DNA from: Carex sylvatica
Taxonomy: Eukaryota; Streptophyta; Magnoliopsida; Poales; Cyperaceae
Assembly (NCBI GenBank): GCA_964058845.1
Contig: CAXKVR010000123.1
Coordinates: forward strand, 1 to 56,376
Length of the DNA: 56,376 nt
Direction of reading: 5' to 3'
Position 1 is the first letter of the stretch, and every line of letters starts with the position of its first letter. The notes beneath the pieces are model-generated. The model did not search any database, was not told the origin of the DNA, and saw only the letters and a list, made by a program, of their open reading frames with translations. The position numbers and the translations under genes are program-made. Of the stretch, positions 15,301 through 26,962 are shown piece by piece.

Positions 15301-17106
15301 TCTCTTTGTATAAAGGAACAGTTACTTTGACCAGTTTTGGAGGAAACATGCACCTACAATGTTAATATTTTTTAATCCTGATATTAAGAGACTCATTTTG
15401 GAGCCCCTCATTTGTAGATCCAGAATACAAATTGCAAGTAGAAAGAACAAATTTCTTCCCTCAACCAAAGGTAAACCTCTCTTTTTGAAACACATGAAAG
15501 ATTGATCACAAATTCCATCTACACGCCTAGAAGTTGTAAATTGCTAGCATTTATACTTGCGCTAAATTTCATAAATCAGGCTGCTTGTCCATATTTTACC
15601 AGTGCTCTTACATCTGAAATTCTCGATGTAATAAATGAATATAAGTGGGGCACGTGCACAAAATAGTACTTTTGGAGGGTTTATAATTTGAAATTTTAAA
15701 GAAGTGCTTATCTTGATCCTGTTTGGAAAAGAAAAACATGTAAATGGTTAAAGCAAGAAAACATATGTTCTTGTTTCTTCATCCTACACTGCTGCTCTAA
15801 CTATTATTTTATGATTTTTGATGAAGGAACCAAGCTCTAATATTTTTTGTTTTCTTGTTAATTAAATTTGAAGTTTGATGCTGCGATTGTAAGGTTTAAA
15901 GTAAAACAGATTTCGGAGTATCCACCAGTTGCTTCTCCAAAGACCTTTTTTTCTATGGTCAGCAACTTTTATTATAAATTTTTTTGCATTTGAAATTCTA
16001 GTTCATTAATTTGATTTTTAATGATTTTTTGTCAATTTTAATATCTAAATTTTCAGGTAAATTCCGCTTTCAATGGGAAGAGAAAAATGTTGAGGAGATC
16101 ACTTCACTATTTGTGCTCTTCTACCGAGATTGAATCGACTCTTGACAGTATTGGGCTTCCAATCACGGTATTTTTATTGGATATTAGAAATAGAGTAGGG
16201 TTAAAATGCCTCATTATTTTCGTGCCCCAATCATGTCTCACATCCTTATCTCCCTTTTCAAAGTCCAAATAGTCGATCCAAATTGGTCAACATGTTCTCC
16301 ATATTAAAATGTGCTTGAAGACATAATCTTATATTTTTTGGATTTTTTTACTATTTTTTTTACCTATATACAAAATCACTTTTTTTGGATGTTCCTAGAG
16401 TGGAAAAAATGGCACGCCGGAGTCGGTTCCGCCACGGAACGGCACGGCACGGATGTCAGATATGTGCCGTGTCTCGCGTGTCCCGTGCCATGATCATTCG
16501 CGTGCTGTGACCAATTGTTAGCAAAGAAGACACGGCACGGCACGGAAATTACCTTTGTCACGGCACGGCACGGAACAGGAGAAGGTAGGATACTAGGAGC
16601 ACCGATTTGGTCACGGCACGACTTGATCACGGCACGCGAGTCAAGCACGACTTGGTCACGGCACGCGAGTCACGCCGTGACTCGCGTGCCGTGACCATTC
16701 GCATGCCGTGACCACCCCTCATAATTTTGGTCATGACACGACACGTTTTTTCCACACTAGATGTTCCAATGTTCCAGTATCTTCTGAAAAACAATGATTT
16801 TCTACCTGTCTAAAAAAATAGTAATTTTTTTTTCAAAAAAATATAAAGTTTGGTCTTCAAGCACATTTTTATATGGAGGTTATGTTGAGCGATTTTGATC
16901 CGAATATTTGGACTTTAAAAATAGAGATAAGGATGTGAGGCATTTTAAGCCCCCTCCTAGAAATACTGCCGAAAGTTATGTATTTATTTTTGCAATATTC
17001 TCCATTTTGGTTGCTTAACTTTATGCTTCAACAAATGCAGTCAAGACCTGCTGAGCTCACGTTGAATGATTTTGTGAGGTTGCATAACAATTTGGTAAAA
17101 CAGTAA
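12346..17106 (+). CDS. PFC1: Chloroplast 16S rRNA adenine dimethyltransferase (PFC1/KsgA family)
   Basis: The family uses S-adenosylmethionine to N6-dimethylate two adjacent adenines near the 3' end of small-subunit rRNA. Exons are 12346-12570, 12880-13029, 13123-13179, 13914-14009, 14435-14530, 15016-15100, 15418-15470, 15874-15957, 16057-16167 and 17041-17106. They total 1023 nt and 340 aa, close to the family's plant plastid members. The first 50 or so residues are rich in R, S, T and A with few acidic residues until about residue 40, consistent with a transit peptide. Motif I LEIGPGTG is at 100-107 and catalytic NIPF at 180-183. NSAFNGKRKMLRRSL and the ending LTLNDFVRLHNNLVKQ match the PFC1 C-terminus. 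All introns are GT-AG and the frame holds. Introns 5 and 9 carry hAT elements. A mitochondrial or nucleolar paralogue is less likely given the leader and motif match. Confidence 0.93.
14617..14817. mobile_element. Short hAT element with GTGCCGTG motifs in PFC1 intron 5
   Basis: Perfect 12-bp terminal inverted repeats (TAGGGATGTAAA and TTTACATCCCTA) bound a 201-bp element full of GTGCCGTGCC/GGCACGG motifs. The flanking 8-mers CGCTCAAA and AGCCCAAT match only at 5 of 8 positions, so the target duplication is decayed. Confidence 0.65.
16201..16948. mobile_element. Family A foldback in PFC1 intron 9, split by an hAT insertion
   Basis: The arms begin TTAAAATGCCTCA and share CACATCCTTATCTC, AAAGTCCAAATA and a block around ATGTGCTTGAAGAC. 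The two arms would adjoin if the insertion at 16396-16759 were absent. Confidence 0.7.
16396..16759. mobile_element. hAT element with CGGCACGG/CACGGCACG motifs, nested in a foldback
   Basis: The terminal repeats TAGAGTGGAAAAAA and TTTTTTCCACACTA lie between perfect 8-bp direct repeats GATGTTCC (16388-16395 and 16760-16767). The interior is a GC-rich array of GGCACGG, GGTCACGGCACG and CGCGAGTCACG. It is non-coding. Confidence 0.85.
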
Positions 17107-18060
17107 ATTCTTCTGAAGTTGTAAATAAAATCACCCTGATTTCTCCACGAAGAATTGGGGTGCTGATCTTAATCCAGGCACAAGCACAAGGAGGTTCGTC
17201 GAAAATGATTATGGCATCCAAAGCTAAAATAGAATTGCAAAAGCATTCTTTTAGATATCTTCAAGTGCGAGAATTTTGATACCAGATGGATAGTTCTTAG
17301 TTTTGTGTGATTCTTGACTGTTTGTGAGAATTTTGATACCATATAGACATATTTTCTACCTCATCATTCCATGTAAATTGTAATTCAATGATTCATATGT
17401 GCAATTTTATTCTTTAATTGTTTTCGTATTATCTTATTTAACTGATAAACGGCTCATTTGTGATGTACACAAGCGAGTTCGTTTATTTTAATTAGCGAAA
17501 TTTGAAAGATTTTTTCTTGATGACTGAATAAGCATTTACATTCATAAAATTAGACTGATATTAGAATATAAACAACTGAAATTAATTTAAAGATAATTTG
17601 AAAAGCAATACACATGCAATTGGTTTTGATTGCATTTTAACATTCAGAAATTGAAATAAAAAATTCTCATAATCTCAAAAATTCATTTCTAAAGTCGATG
17701 AGTGAATATGAATCAATATAATGATCAACGTGACGTAAGAAAGCCATTTCATTAATAAAATAAATCTTTATATTTATGAAATTATGATATATCTCTGAAA
17801 CTACAAATAAAATTTCCATCAAAAGTATAAAATTGTAATGGAATTACCATTTCCCCAAAAGTTCAGACTGAAGAGAGAAAACAACTTGCAGAGTTTTTCT
17901 CTTTTTTTTTTTAAAGTTTTTTTATGGGCTGTATTTATGGGTTGTTTAGCCCGTTTGGCAAGGCTGCAAATCGGAAGCCCATTTCTTTCTGCTACGTCAC
18001 CTTGAAAGTAAAAAGTCGTAGAAAGTGTTAAATGCAGAACCATTTAAATCTTCGTATCGT
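17107..18060. other. Intergenic region between PFC1 and the SR-protein gene
   Basis: It is AT-rich and no gene was recognised. Toward the right end are AGCCCA/TGGGCT-type and TACGTCA motifs (about 17925-18000), which fit a constitutive plant promoter for the next gene; this is inference. Confidence 0.45.
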
Positions 18061-18707
18061 CTTGTTCTTTAGTAGACGGCGCATCCAAAGCGAGATCTAG
18101 GGTTTATTGTTGACCTTGCAACAATTCCAAGGTGAGAGATTCTAGATGCACTCCTTGCTAGATCGTAGATTATCCTTCCAATTGCTTGATGTTGTTTGGT
18201 TTTGAGATCTAGTTCTGTTTGTTCTGTTTTTGGTATTCATAGCGATCTGTTTTGGTATCGTCTATTTCTGTAATTTTTCCTTTCATTTATGCACTATTTG
18301 AGAAATAGAGGATGATATAACCAAAATTCGTTAGTCTTCTAGGAACAAGAATGGATCTTTAATTGTTCTCGCGATTAGTCCCTGCAGCTAGATTATTGGA
18401 TCTATAGATAAATAGATAGCAGTAATTACTACCGTCAACTATTTTGAGGTTTTTTTGCATACGCTTCTTGCATTGCTTTTCTTTGGTTTGGCCTGTATAG
18501 TCTCCGTTGAGCGATACTTGCTCATAATTGTGGAACTCATGGTCAATTGGAGCATAATTAGTCCAAAATGGGGCTTTGTCTAGATTCTACGTAGCTTTCA
18601 AAATCCTACTTATACAAATTAACTATCAATTTTCATTGAATTTAAAATTGCTAGAGTAATATTTTGTAATTTGCTTTTTTTTATTTTTTATCATTTTTCA
18701 GATAAAG

Positions 18708-21597
18708 ATGAGGCCAATATTTTGTGGGAACCTTGACTTTGATACGAGACAATCTGATGTGGAACGGCTTTTCAGGCGGTATGGTCGAATTGACAAGATC
18801 GACATGAAGTCAGGTACAATTAGTCCAACAAAAATAACGGAAAAGGGCAAAAATTCATTTTAAATGAAACTTGCAATGTGCTGCTATTTGCTTGTGCAAC
18901 ATGGAGGCATCACCATCTACAGGGCATGCTGGATTTCTATCGTCTCCCTGGCTGGCCACTGCACAGAGTAGCATCACAAAAATAAATCATTTTGCATGAA
19001 AGAAGATTTCTTTCATTTAAGGATTTAATTGGAAAACTTCAATATATGAAAGATTCCAAAACATTTAAAATACTATCTTAGCTTAGCTATCTGGGATATT
19101 TGTTTACTTTTATAGGCTTATATAAGAACTGGGAACTTCAGATGAAGGTATTTGAGAAATTTTGGTTACAAGGTTGTATGTAATTATTTCATATTATGTG
19201 CCTGAGGTCTCCTGTACTCAGCAATTTCTTTGCGCAGGATATAATATTGGATGATGGAACGGGTCCCACCCCACTCACTCATTTCAGTTCACTTGGGCAC
19301 TAAACCAACCTTAGTGTCTCCTCTCTGTCATGCAATTTTGCCTATTTTTCTATCGTCCCTACTACCCGTCTACCACATCTTCTATGTGGGTTCCAGTCAT
19401 GCACAACCAAGCAGGAACAATTTAATGGAGGTGGTGGCACAACCGTAATTTCTGATTGTCAAACAACCACCAAATGCAAATCCAAATGCAAATGCCTTTC
19501 TTTTCACATTTTCATCTTTGTTGTACCTCTACATTTATTTAAGGTCTGTTCCTGCTTACTAGCCCAAATTTTTAATAGTTTAAATGGAGGGCCTAACCTG
19601 TTAATCTTTTCCATTTGTCCTTTTTTCTTTTGTTGATATACAAAAATGTTATATTTTTCGAATCTCAAAATTTGACGTGATAAATCTTGTTAATTTTGCA
19701 TAAAAATTTGTAGGTTTTGCTTTTGTTTACATGGAGGACGAAAGGGATGCTGATGATGCAATCCGAGCCCTTGATCGAACTGAATTTGGCAGAAAAGGTC
19801 GTAGGCTTCGCATCGAGTTGGCAAAGGTTCTATTACTGATTATTGCTTTCAAAAAGTAATAAATAATAAGAAATTATTTAGTTATTATAAAAAAAGGCAA
19901 GCTTTCACAGTTGTCAAGTCACATCAAAGCCATTATGATATTGTAGTGTAAATACACCTAACTTCAAATATCTTGAGTTGAGTTCCCTAGAATTTATTAA
20001 GACTTTATTTTTATGCTATGATCGCATAAAAACATAGGACTTTGAAGCTGCACGAGTGTATTTAAATAACAAAAAAGAAACAAACAAACAAGAGAGCAAT
20101 CAAACAAATAAAAAAAGTAAAATTCAATTATACTAAAATAAGTTATTTGTCATTCTATCAGCATGAAGATCGAGGCGGAGGAGGGGTAAGCCGAGTGGGC
20201 CGTGGCTCGCGGCGGTCGCCGGGCAGCATGAAGCCGTCGAAGACTCTCTTTGTCATAAACTTTGACCCTGTCAGCACCCGCATGAGGGATCTGGAACGCC
20301 ACTTTGAGCCTTACGGCAAGATCATCAACATCAGGATCCGTCGCAACTTTGCCTTTGTGCAGTATGATACCCTGGATGATGCCAGCAAGGCCTTTGAGGC
20401 TACTAATGGAAGGTAAAAACTAATAACGATGCCCTTTTTATTTTCTTTTAATAGATTTTTTTATGCTTAAATTCTACTTTTGCATACAATTATGAATATA
20501 TCATAGCTTCCGTGAATTCCATGAGAGACAAATGTTTTGGGGCTGTTGATATTAGATAATGGCTTTTTACATTAGATGGATTGTGCAATTTATCTTACAT
20601 TATATAAGGTTTAACTCCATTATTTTCTGAAATGTAGCAAATTATTGGATCGGGTTCTGTCAGTTGAGTTTGCGCTGAGGGATGATGACGAAAGGGGTGG
20701 CCACCAGAGCCCCAGCAGAAGGGATAGAGATGGTGATGGGGGCCGTGATAACCGGTCACCTAACAGGGACAGATACCGTGCCCGGGACCGATCCCCCAGT
20801 CCTTATGGGCGGGGCCGTGAAAGGGGCAGCCCTGATTATGGCCGTGGATCGAGCCCAAGAGAAAGCAATGGCCGTGTCAAAAGTCCAGTGGGAGGTCGGT
20901 CCAGAAGCCCAGTGAATGGCCGGGCTGATAGCCCAGTCCCTGAGAGGGAGAGAGAGAGGTCTGGAGAGAGGGAAAGAGAGAGGTCAAGGGATAGGGGGAG
21001 AGATAGGTCAAGAGAGAGAGAAAGGGACAGGGAGAGAGGGAGATATAGAGAGAAGTCTGAGGAGAGGGTTAAGGAGAAGGATCTGGAGAGGGATAGGGAT
21101 AGGGGTAGAAAGAGAGAGAGGTCTGAGGATAGAGAGAAGGATCTAGAGAGGGATAGGGATAGGGGGAGAAAGAGAGAAGAGAGGTCTGAGGAGAGGGAAA
21201 GGGACAGAGAGAGGTCTGAGGAGAGGGGCAGAGAGAAGGACAGGGAGAGAGACAGAGACAGGTCTGAGGAGAAGGATAGGTATGCAAGGTGTGTGCTGTC
21301 TATCTATTTTTATTATACATATATTAACATATCAAATTTGGAACCATACTGGTACAGTAACATAATGTTTGCTCTCCATTTTTACCCTGTAATTTGTTGT
21401 TCGAATCTTTATATTGGGTAGTATTTTCAGGTAAGTAAACCGATCTACTCTGCTTATAACAAATTAGTAATAATATCCAGGTATTGTTTAGTATGAGCCA
21501 GTTGGTATCAAACGGCTTGTTTTAATTTGAATCCCCCCCCATTTCTAAGTTAATTTATCTTCTTTGTAATAGCGGTTCTCCTGAAGATAGAGCATGA
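18708..21597 (+). CDS. Plant SR splicing factor, RS40/RS41 type (two RRMs, RS-like tail)
   Basis: This nuclear pre-mRNA splicing regulator binds RNA through RRMs and other factors through its charged tail. Coding exons are 18708-18813, 19714-19826, 20162-20412, 20638-21288 and 21573-21597 (1146 nt, 381 aa). A leader exon appears to end at 18131 (CCAAG|GTGAGA) and rejoin at 18702, six bases before the ATG. RRM1 (1-73) has RNP-like IFCGNL and [11 protein letters not shown]2 (about 97-170) has LFVINF and RRNFAFVQY. The tail starts with [16 protein letters not shown] and SPDYGRG, then becomes a long R-E/R-D repeat. [16 protein letters not shown] and [10 protein letters not shown] place it nearer RS40/RS41 than RS31. 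The 900-nt intron after the SG codon sits where related plant genes are alternatively spliced. The short final exon ends SGSPEDRA. It appears intact. Confidence 0.92.
20940..21285 (+). repeat. Polypurine tract coding the R-E/R-D tail
   Basis: About 345 nt is almost entirely A and G on the coding strand (GAGAGGGATAGGGATAGGGG-like units, with only scattered T and C). It is built of slipped short repeats and encodes RERERD/RSEERE-type residues in frame. Confidence 0.85.
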
Positions 21598-22289
21598 CAA
21601 TTGGAACTGCAGTGATCCTCTCATGTAATATTTTTCTATGGACATTAGTAGTTGGTGTGAAGCTTGTACTTGTTGCCTTGATATGTCTAGAATTCCCTTG
21701 CAAACATAGCTATTGGAATTTTTTTTTTCAAAAAAATTGTGCTTTTGTTAATGTTCTGTACTGCTATATGTTTAGGATTATTGATTTCCATAATCATTTG
21801 TAAGCTCTTTTCAGCACGTTGAATATGGGTTCTTTTTTGGATTTTCTCTAGTTACTGAATTTTTTCTCTTTAATTTGTGGAACTGTTGGTGTCAGTATGT
21901 TTGACGGAACCCAAATAATTGATTCTTCTGGGATAGTGGTAACGAGACAGTAAAAATTCTCGCTTGTTCTTAACACAGAAGCACGGGTACACAGTAAAGA
22001 GGTGCACAAGCCCAACAATAATCTCGTGATAGTGGTAGAGGAGAAAAGCCCAAGTAAATCTCAGAAGTTTTTCCCGTTGGATATTTATTTAGATATTAAT
22101 CATGTTAATGGAGGTTGTTTGATGAATAATATATTTATTCCAGCACTCCAATCTCCCTTCTGTCTCTGCACCTAATCCTAATCCTTGCTGTGTCAACTGT
22201 CCTTTAATAAAATAGTGGAGACCTTGTATCTTTACATCAATTTTTCTATAACAAAAATAATTAATCTCATCAAAGGTTGCTCTACTTAT

Positions 22290-22445
22290 GGTTCCATAAG
22301 AATATAAGGACATATTCTTATAAGTCATTTTTGTGTTTTTAATGTCCGTTAGTTTGAAGCGCTCAACATGTTTTTCATATTAATATGTGTTTGAAAATCA
22401 AAATTTATATTTTTTGAAATTTTTTTTTTTTTTTTTCAGAATTTT
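22290..22445. repeat. Half copy of a family A foldback
   Basis: It starts with a small hairpin (ATAAGAATAT..ATATTCTTAT) and TCATTTTTGTGTTTTTAATGTCC, like the left arm at 25719-26168. It continues through TATTAATATGTGTTTG to a T-rich centre, then stops; the mirror arm is missing. Confidence 0.6.
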
Positions 22446-22505
22446 TCAAACTAAGTTATAAACGAGTCTCGTCATACAACAAAATGAAGCTGTTAAAATT
22501 GAAAG

Positions 22506-23072
22506 GGAAAATTTCTAGTGTACCCATTAAAACATTCAAAATAACTAATTTTCTCATCAAAACATTGAAATTTCTTATTTTCTCATTCTGAGTTGAAATC
22601 CTTTCTTATCTCCTTGTATATTGACTAAATCTGAAATTTAAGTTGAAATTATAATTTAATTTAATTTTGAAAATTAAATGTCTTCATTTTATATGCACCT
22701 GTATCTATTAAAATGTTTTTACAACTTTCTGAACTCCTTTTCTGATGCCAATGATTCAGGTTCTCTCTAGGGGTTGGGAGGCGAGACAATAGCTCTATGT
22801 AAATCAAATCCTAGTTCTAGTAATTTGCATAACAGCTATCTTCATGGTCTACAGAGTGACATTGCATGAAATCCTAGTTGAAAGCATCTCTTGAGGTGAA
22901 GAAGGAGAAAAAAAATCTTAGATTTAGATAGAAGCACAAAATAGACATTTAAATAACACATGAAGAAATAAGAAAGAATTTTAACTTAGAATGGAGAAAT
23001 AAGAAATTTCACTATTTTACTGGAAAAATTGGTTATTTTGAAAGTTTCGATGAGTAAACTGTAAATTTTACC
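22506..23072. mobile_element. Inverted-repeat element with arms of about 110 bp
   Basis: Left arm (22508-22620) blocks AAAACATT, AAAATAACTAATTTT, GAAATTTCTTATTT and TCTAGTGTACCCAT recur inverted in 22965-23071 as AAATAAGAAATTTCAC, AAATTGGTTATTTTGA and GAGTAAACTGTAAATTT. The centre is unrelated. No open frame was recognised. Confidence 0.55.
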
Positions 23073-23519
23073 ACCATTGTGTGCCTCCATTTACGGCATA
23101 AAAGCCACCGTAATAACAGCGTTTTTACTGCATTAATTTTGTCTCCTATGTTCTTCATATCAGCTTCGGATTCTCTTATTTTTATTCCTGTCTGATCTTC
23201 TATAACCAGACTCCTTAATATATATTTTTTGTTGGAGATGAACACACATAGTGCATGGTTCCTTGCAACAAGGTATCAAGTACAAAAGTTCACCGCTATT
23301 TAGTATTTACTTGGAAGCTGGAAGCTTTGTGCATGTGAAATTTGCGCCCGTGATTAGTTTGACATAAATCGCTCTCATTTCAGTTCCTTCCAACGACCAA
23401 CAGTCGCATTTGCCTCTTTACCTCCTGGCTCCTGCCTAGACTCGTTCTATTTCTTAAACTATTTTAGCAGGGAGCCAATTAATACTTGCCTTTTATTAGA
23501 ATCTTGGATCCCGCAATTT

Positions 23520-23832
23520 TTATTAATACCACTGTAAAAAAAATAAAAAATAAAAAAACTACAAATTACAGGAAATTTGAAAAAAATAAGAACCTCCAAT
23601 TCAATCTGCAGTTTCATTCTTAAGGAGAAAGGAACGTAAATTGAATTGGAGGCCTCTTAAAACTAAAAAAATGCAATATAATTTACTGATATTTATATTT
23701 TTTGGGGGCTTCCAATTCAATCTGTAGCCCCTCAAGAATGAGCCGCAGATTGAATTGAAGGCCCTGGTATTCTTCGAATTCTCTAATTTTAGTGGTGTTT
23801 TGGTTTATTTATTTTTTAGATGGTATTAATAT
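23520..23832. repeat. Inverted-repeat element with CAATTCAATCTGCAG arms
   Basis: The ends TATTAATACCA and TGGTATTAATA are inverted. Inside, CCAATTCAATCTGCAG (about 23596) pairs with CCGCAGATTGAATTGAAGG (about 23742), and a second pair lies between. It abuts the (TA)n where the beaded array begins. Confidence 0.6.
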
Positions 23833-23844
23833 ATATATATAGAG

Positions 23845-24266
23845 AGAGATAGGCTAATATACAATCGATTGTTCCTAGCCTCCCGTGCAACTAAGTCGTT
23901 TTCCTATTTTTAAAGTCCAAATGATCGATCCAAACCGTTAGATGTCATCTCCATATTAAAATCTGCTAGGAGACCAAATTTTATATTTTTTGGAATTTTT
24001 TTACTATTTATTAAGCCACTTTGAAAATCGCTGATCCAACGGTAGCTTCTGATTTTTACTGTTTGGTAAGCCACCATTGGATCAGCAATTTTCAAAGTGG
24101 CTTAATAAATAGTAAAAAAATTCCAAAAAATATAAAATTTGGTATCCTAGCAGATTTTAATATGGAGATGACATCTAACGGTTTGTATCGATCATTTGGA
24201 CTTTAAAAATCAGAAAACGACTTGGTTGCACGGAAGGCTAGGAACAATCGATTGTATATTAGCCTA

Positions 24267-24272
<6 letters not shown>
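23845..24272. mobile_element. Beaded array, foldback 1 (family A)
   Basis: It is a near-perfect palindrome: AGATAGGCTAATATACAATC at the left mirrors GATTGTATATTAGCCTATCT at the right. The arms share TGATCGAT, ACATCTAACGG and AATAGTAAAAAAATTCC. It is bounded by (TA)n on both sides. Confidence 0.8.
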
Positions 24273-24300
<28 letters not shown>

Positions 24301-24311
<11 letters not shown>

Positions 24312-24762
24312 AGAGAGAGAGAGAGAGAGATATATGGGCTACGGTACATTGCAATGTATAGCCTTCTTTGTACATTGCAATATCAATCACGTGATTCAAA
24401 GTCCAAATAACCGATCCAAACCATTCATCTTGTTGTCCATATTAATATGTGTTTGGAGACCAAATTTTACATTTTATGGAATTTTTTTACTTTTTTTTAG
24501 ATTTATTGAAAATCGTTGTTTTTTTATGGTCCAGATTTGTCTGAAAACAACGATTTTCAATAAATCTAAAAAAATAGTAAAAAAATTCAAAAAAATATAA
24601 AATTTGGTCTCCAAACACATATTAATATGGACAACAAGATGAACGGTTTGGATCGGTTATTTGGACTTTGAATCACGTGATTGATATTGCAATGTACAAA
24701 GAAGGCTATACATTGCAATGTACCGTAGCCCATATATATCTCTCTCTCTCTCTCTTTATATA
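24301..24762. mobile_element. Beaded array, foldback 2 (family A)
   Basis: TATATAAAGAGAGAGA with ATATATGGGCTACGGTACAT on the left mirrors ATGTACCGTAGCCCATATAT with a TCTCTCT tail on the right. The arms contain ATTGCAATGTATAGCCTTCT and the GGTCTCCAAACACATATT block. The centre is a short hairpin-free spacer. Confidence 0.8.
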
Positions 24763-24784
24763 TATATATCTCTCCTCCTTATTA

Positions 24785-25030
24785 AGGAGCTTAATGTCTA
24801 GATCCTGCAAGGGTCCTGATTTACTATTTTTTTTCGAAATGATGCTCAGCCGTTGAATTTTCAGATCGCACATAGACGAATTTTTCAAATTATGCGCTTC
24901 AACACTTAAGCATGCACTGGTCGCGCTGCATATGATCCCAGCGCCCGTAGACTGCGTGCTGCACCCGTGGACCGCGCCTCTGAACCACACACGACGCCTG
25001 TGGATCGCGCCTGTGCACCGCGCACCCTTT
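24785..25030. repeat. GC-rich degenerate short repeats (GTGGACCGCGCC-like)
   Basis: An AT-rich surrounding gives way to a GC-rich stretch at about 24910-25030, with loosely repeated CCCGTAGACTGCGTGCTG, CCCGTGGACCGCGCC and CCTGTGGATCGCGCC. No coding or RNA role is evident. Confidence 0.5.
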
Positions 25031-25034
25031 TTTT

Positions 25035-25110
25035 TATGCTGAAGGCGGGATTCGAACTCAGTTGGATTCTGTTGGTGCCAAAAATTTTATCACTACACTA
25101 GAGTTCACAT
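25035..25110 (-). mobile_element. tRNA-like SINE head (B-box), minus strand
   Basis: On the minus strand, GAGTTCGAATCCCGCC matches a tRNA B-box and TAGTGTAGTGATAAAA upstream resembles a weak A-box. A tRNA cloverleaf is not seen, so a tRNA-derived retroposon or fossil is the better reading. Confidence 0.45.
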
Positions 25111-25482
25111 GTGTTATCTTGTAGATAAATATAATATTTAACTACTTTTCTCTACAAATTTGATTTAAATTATAATTATATAAATATCATATATAAAATA
25201 ATAAATAAAAAAAAATATATTAATAGCCGTATTGTATCCTTCATTTTTGAAAATTATCGTATCACCGTATCCGTATCGTATCCGTATCGTATCAGTATTA
25301 TTATTGCTTTGAGATTTGTGCAGTACATATTTGAACGGTTGATTTTCAAAAAGGTCACGCAAATAATGAAATAATAAAATGCTTGATCTTCTTTATTTTA
25401 TAATATTTTATAATAAAATAATCTGTTTCCGTTGCAACGCACGGGTACGATGCTAGTATGTATATATATATATATATATATA

Positions 25483-25685
25483 GGGAGAGTGACTAATATG
25501 CATTCGTATGCATATGAGCTGAAATACATACGGTCTAAATTTGAAATTTCAAAATCCAAAAAGTTGATCTAAATTGTTCATCTTGTTCTCCATATTAATA
25601 TGTGCTTAGAGACCAAATTTTATATTTTTCTGAATTTTTTTACTATTTATTAAGCTACTTTGAAAATTATTGATCCAACAGTGAC

Positions 25686-25688
<3 letters not shown>
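25483..25688. mobile_element. Beaded array, half foldback 3
   Basis: It has only one arm. GGGAGAGTGACTAATATGCA leads into CTCCATATTAATATGTGCTT, AGACCAAATTTTATATTTTT and ACTATTTATTAAGC, then goes straight into (TA)n. The mirror arm has been lost. Confidence 0.65.
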
Positions 25689-25718
<30 letters not shown>

Positions 25719-25734
<16 letters not shown>

Positions 25735-26168
25735 GTTGGCTACTATGCTTATATAAGCATATCCCCACATATGCTTATAACTCATTTTTGTGTTTTCAAT
25801 GTCCAAATGATCGATCTGAACCGTTAGATGTGATCACTATATTGAAATGTGCTTGGAGACCAAATTTTATATTTTTCTGAATTGTTTTACTATTTATTAA
25901 GCCAATTTGAAAATCTCTGATCCAACAGTGGCTTCTAATTTTACTGTTTTGTTAAGCCACTGTTGGATCAGCGATTTTTAAAGTGGCTTAATAAATAGTA
26001 AAAAAAAATAGAAAAATGTAAAATTTGGTCTCCAAGCACATTTCAATATAGAGATCACATCTAATGGTTCAGATTGACTATTTGGACATTGGAAATACAA
26101 AAATGAGTTATAAGCATATGTTGGGATATGCTTATATAAGCATAATAGCCAACCCCTCTCTCTCTCTA
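25719..26168. mobile_element. Beaded array, foldback 4 (family A)
   Basis: GAGAGAGGTTGGCTACTATG mirrors CATAATAGCCAACCCCTCTC. The arms contain the internal hairpin GCTTATATAAGC and the TTTGGTCTCCAAGCACATTT block. It is bounded by (TA)n on both sides. Confidence 0.8.
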
Positions 26169-26185
26169 TATATATATATATATAT

Positions 26186-26590
26186 GAGATGGGCTATGGT
26201 ATTGCAATGTATAGTCTTTTTTGAACATTGGACTATGAATCACGTGATTCAAAGTTCAAATGACCGATTCAAACCGTTCATCTTGTTGTCCATATTAATA
26301 TGTGTTTGGAGACCAAATTTTACATTTTTTGAATTTTTTTTACTATTTTTTTAGATTGATTGAAAATCACTGTTTTCAGACAAATCTGGACCATAAAAAA
26401 ATAATGATTTTCAATAAATCTAAAAAAATAGTAAATTTTTTTCCAAAAAATATAAAATTTGGTCTACAAACACATATTAATATGAAAAATAAGATGAACG
26501 GTTTGGATCGGTTATTTGAACTTTGAATCCAGTAATTGATAGTCCAATGTACAAAATAGGCTATACATTGCAATGCACCATAACCCATAT
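26186..26590. mobile_element. Beaded array, foldback 5 (family A)
   Basis: It is closely related to foldback 2. GATGGGCTATGGTATTGCAA mirrors TTGCAATGCACCATAACCC, with matching ATTGAAAATCACTG/AATGATTTTCAAT near the centre. It is bounded by (TA)n. Confidence 0.75.
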
Positions 26591-26608
26591 ATATATATAT
26601 ATATATAT

Positions 26609-26948
26609 GAGGAGGGATCGGATGACACCCCTTTTTGGTGACATCGGATGACACCGTCCATTTTTAAAGTTTTCAAAGTCCAAACGGTCGATCAAATTTT
26701 ACATTTTTTGGAATTTTTTTACTATTTATTAAGTATTTAACAAAATCGCTATATTCAGACCGTTGAATTTTTGTACCCATCTGAATAAATAGTAAAAAAA
26801 TTTAGAAAAATATAAAATTTGATCTGCAAGCACATTTTAACATATCCATCAAGTTGAACGGTTTGGATCGACCGTTTGGACTTTGAAAATGGACGGTGTC
26901 GTCCGATATCACCAAAAAAGGTGTCATCCGATCCCTCCTCTCTCTCTT

Positions 26949-26962
<14 letters not shown>
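26609..26962. mobile_element. Beaded array, foldback 6 (family A)
   Basis: GAGGAGGGATCGGATGACAC mirrors GTGTCATCCGATCCCTCCTC, followed by a (TC)n tail and (TA)n. The interior still carries the family A motif GGTCGATC and AATAGTAAAAAAATT, but the termini differ from the others. Confidence 0.8.

Noticed and set aside
21069..21287. Minus-strand frame rich in S, P and C
   Set aside because: It is the complement of the purine-rich SR tail and a composition artefact.
25035..25110. A tRNA gene on the minus strand
   Set aside because: It has a B-box but no acceptor stem or anticodon arm that can be paired by eye.
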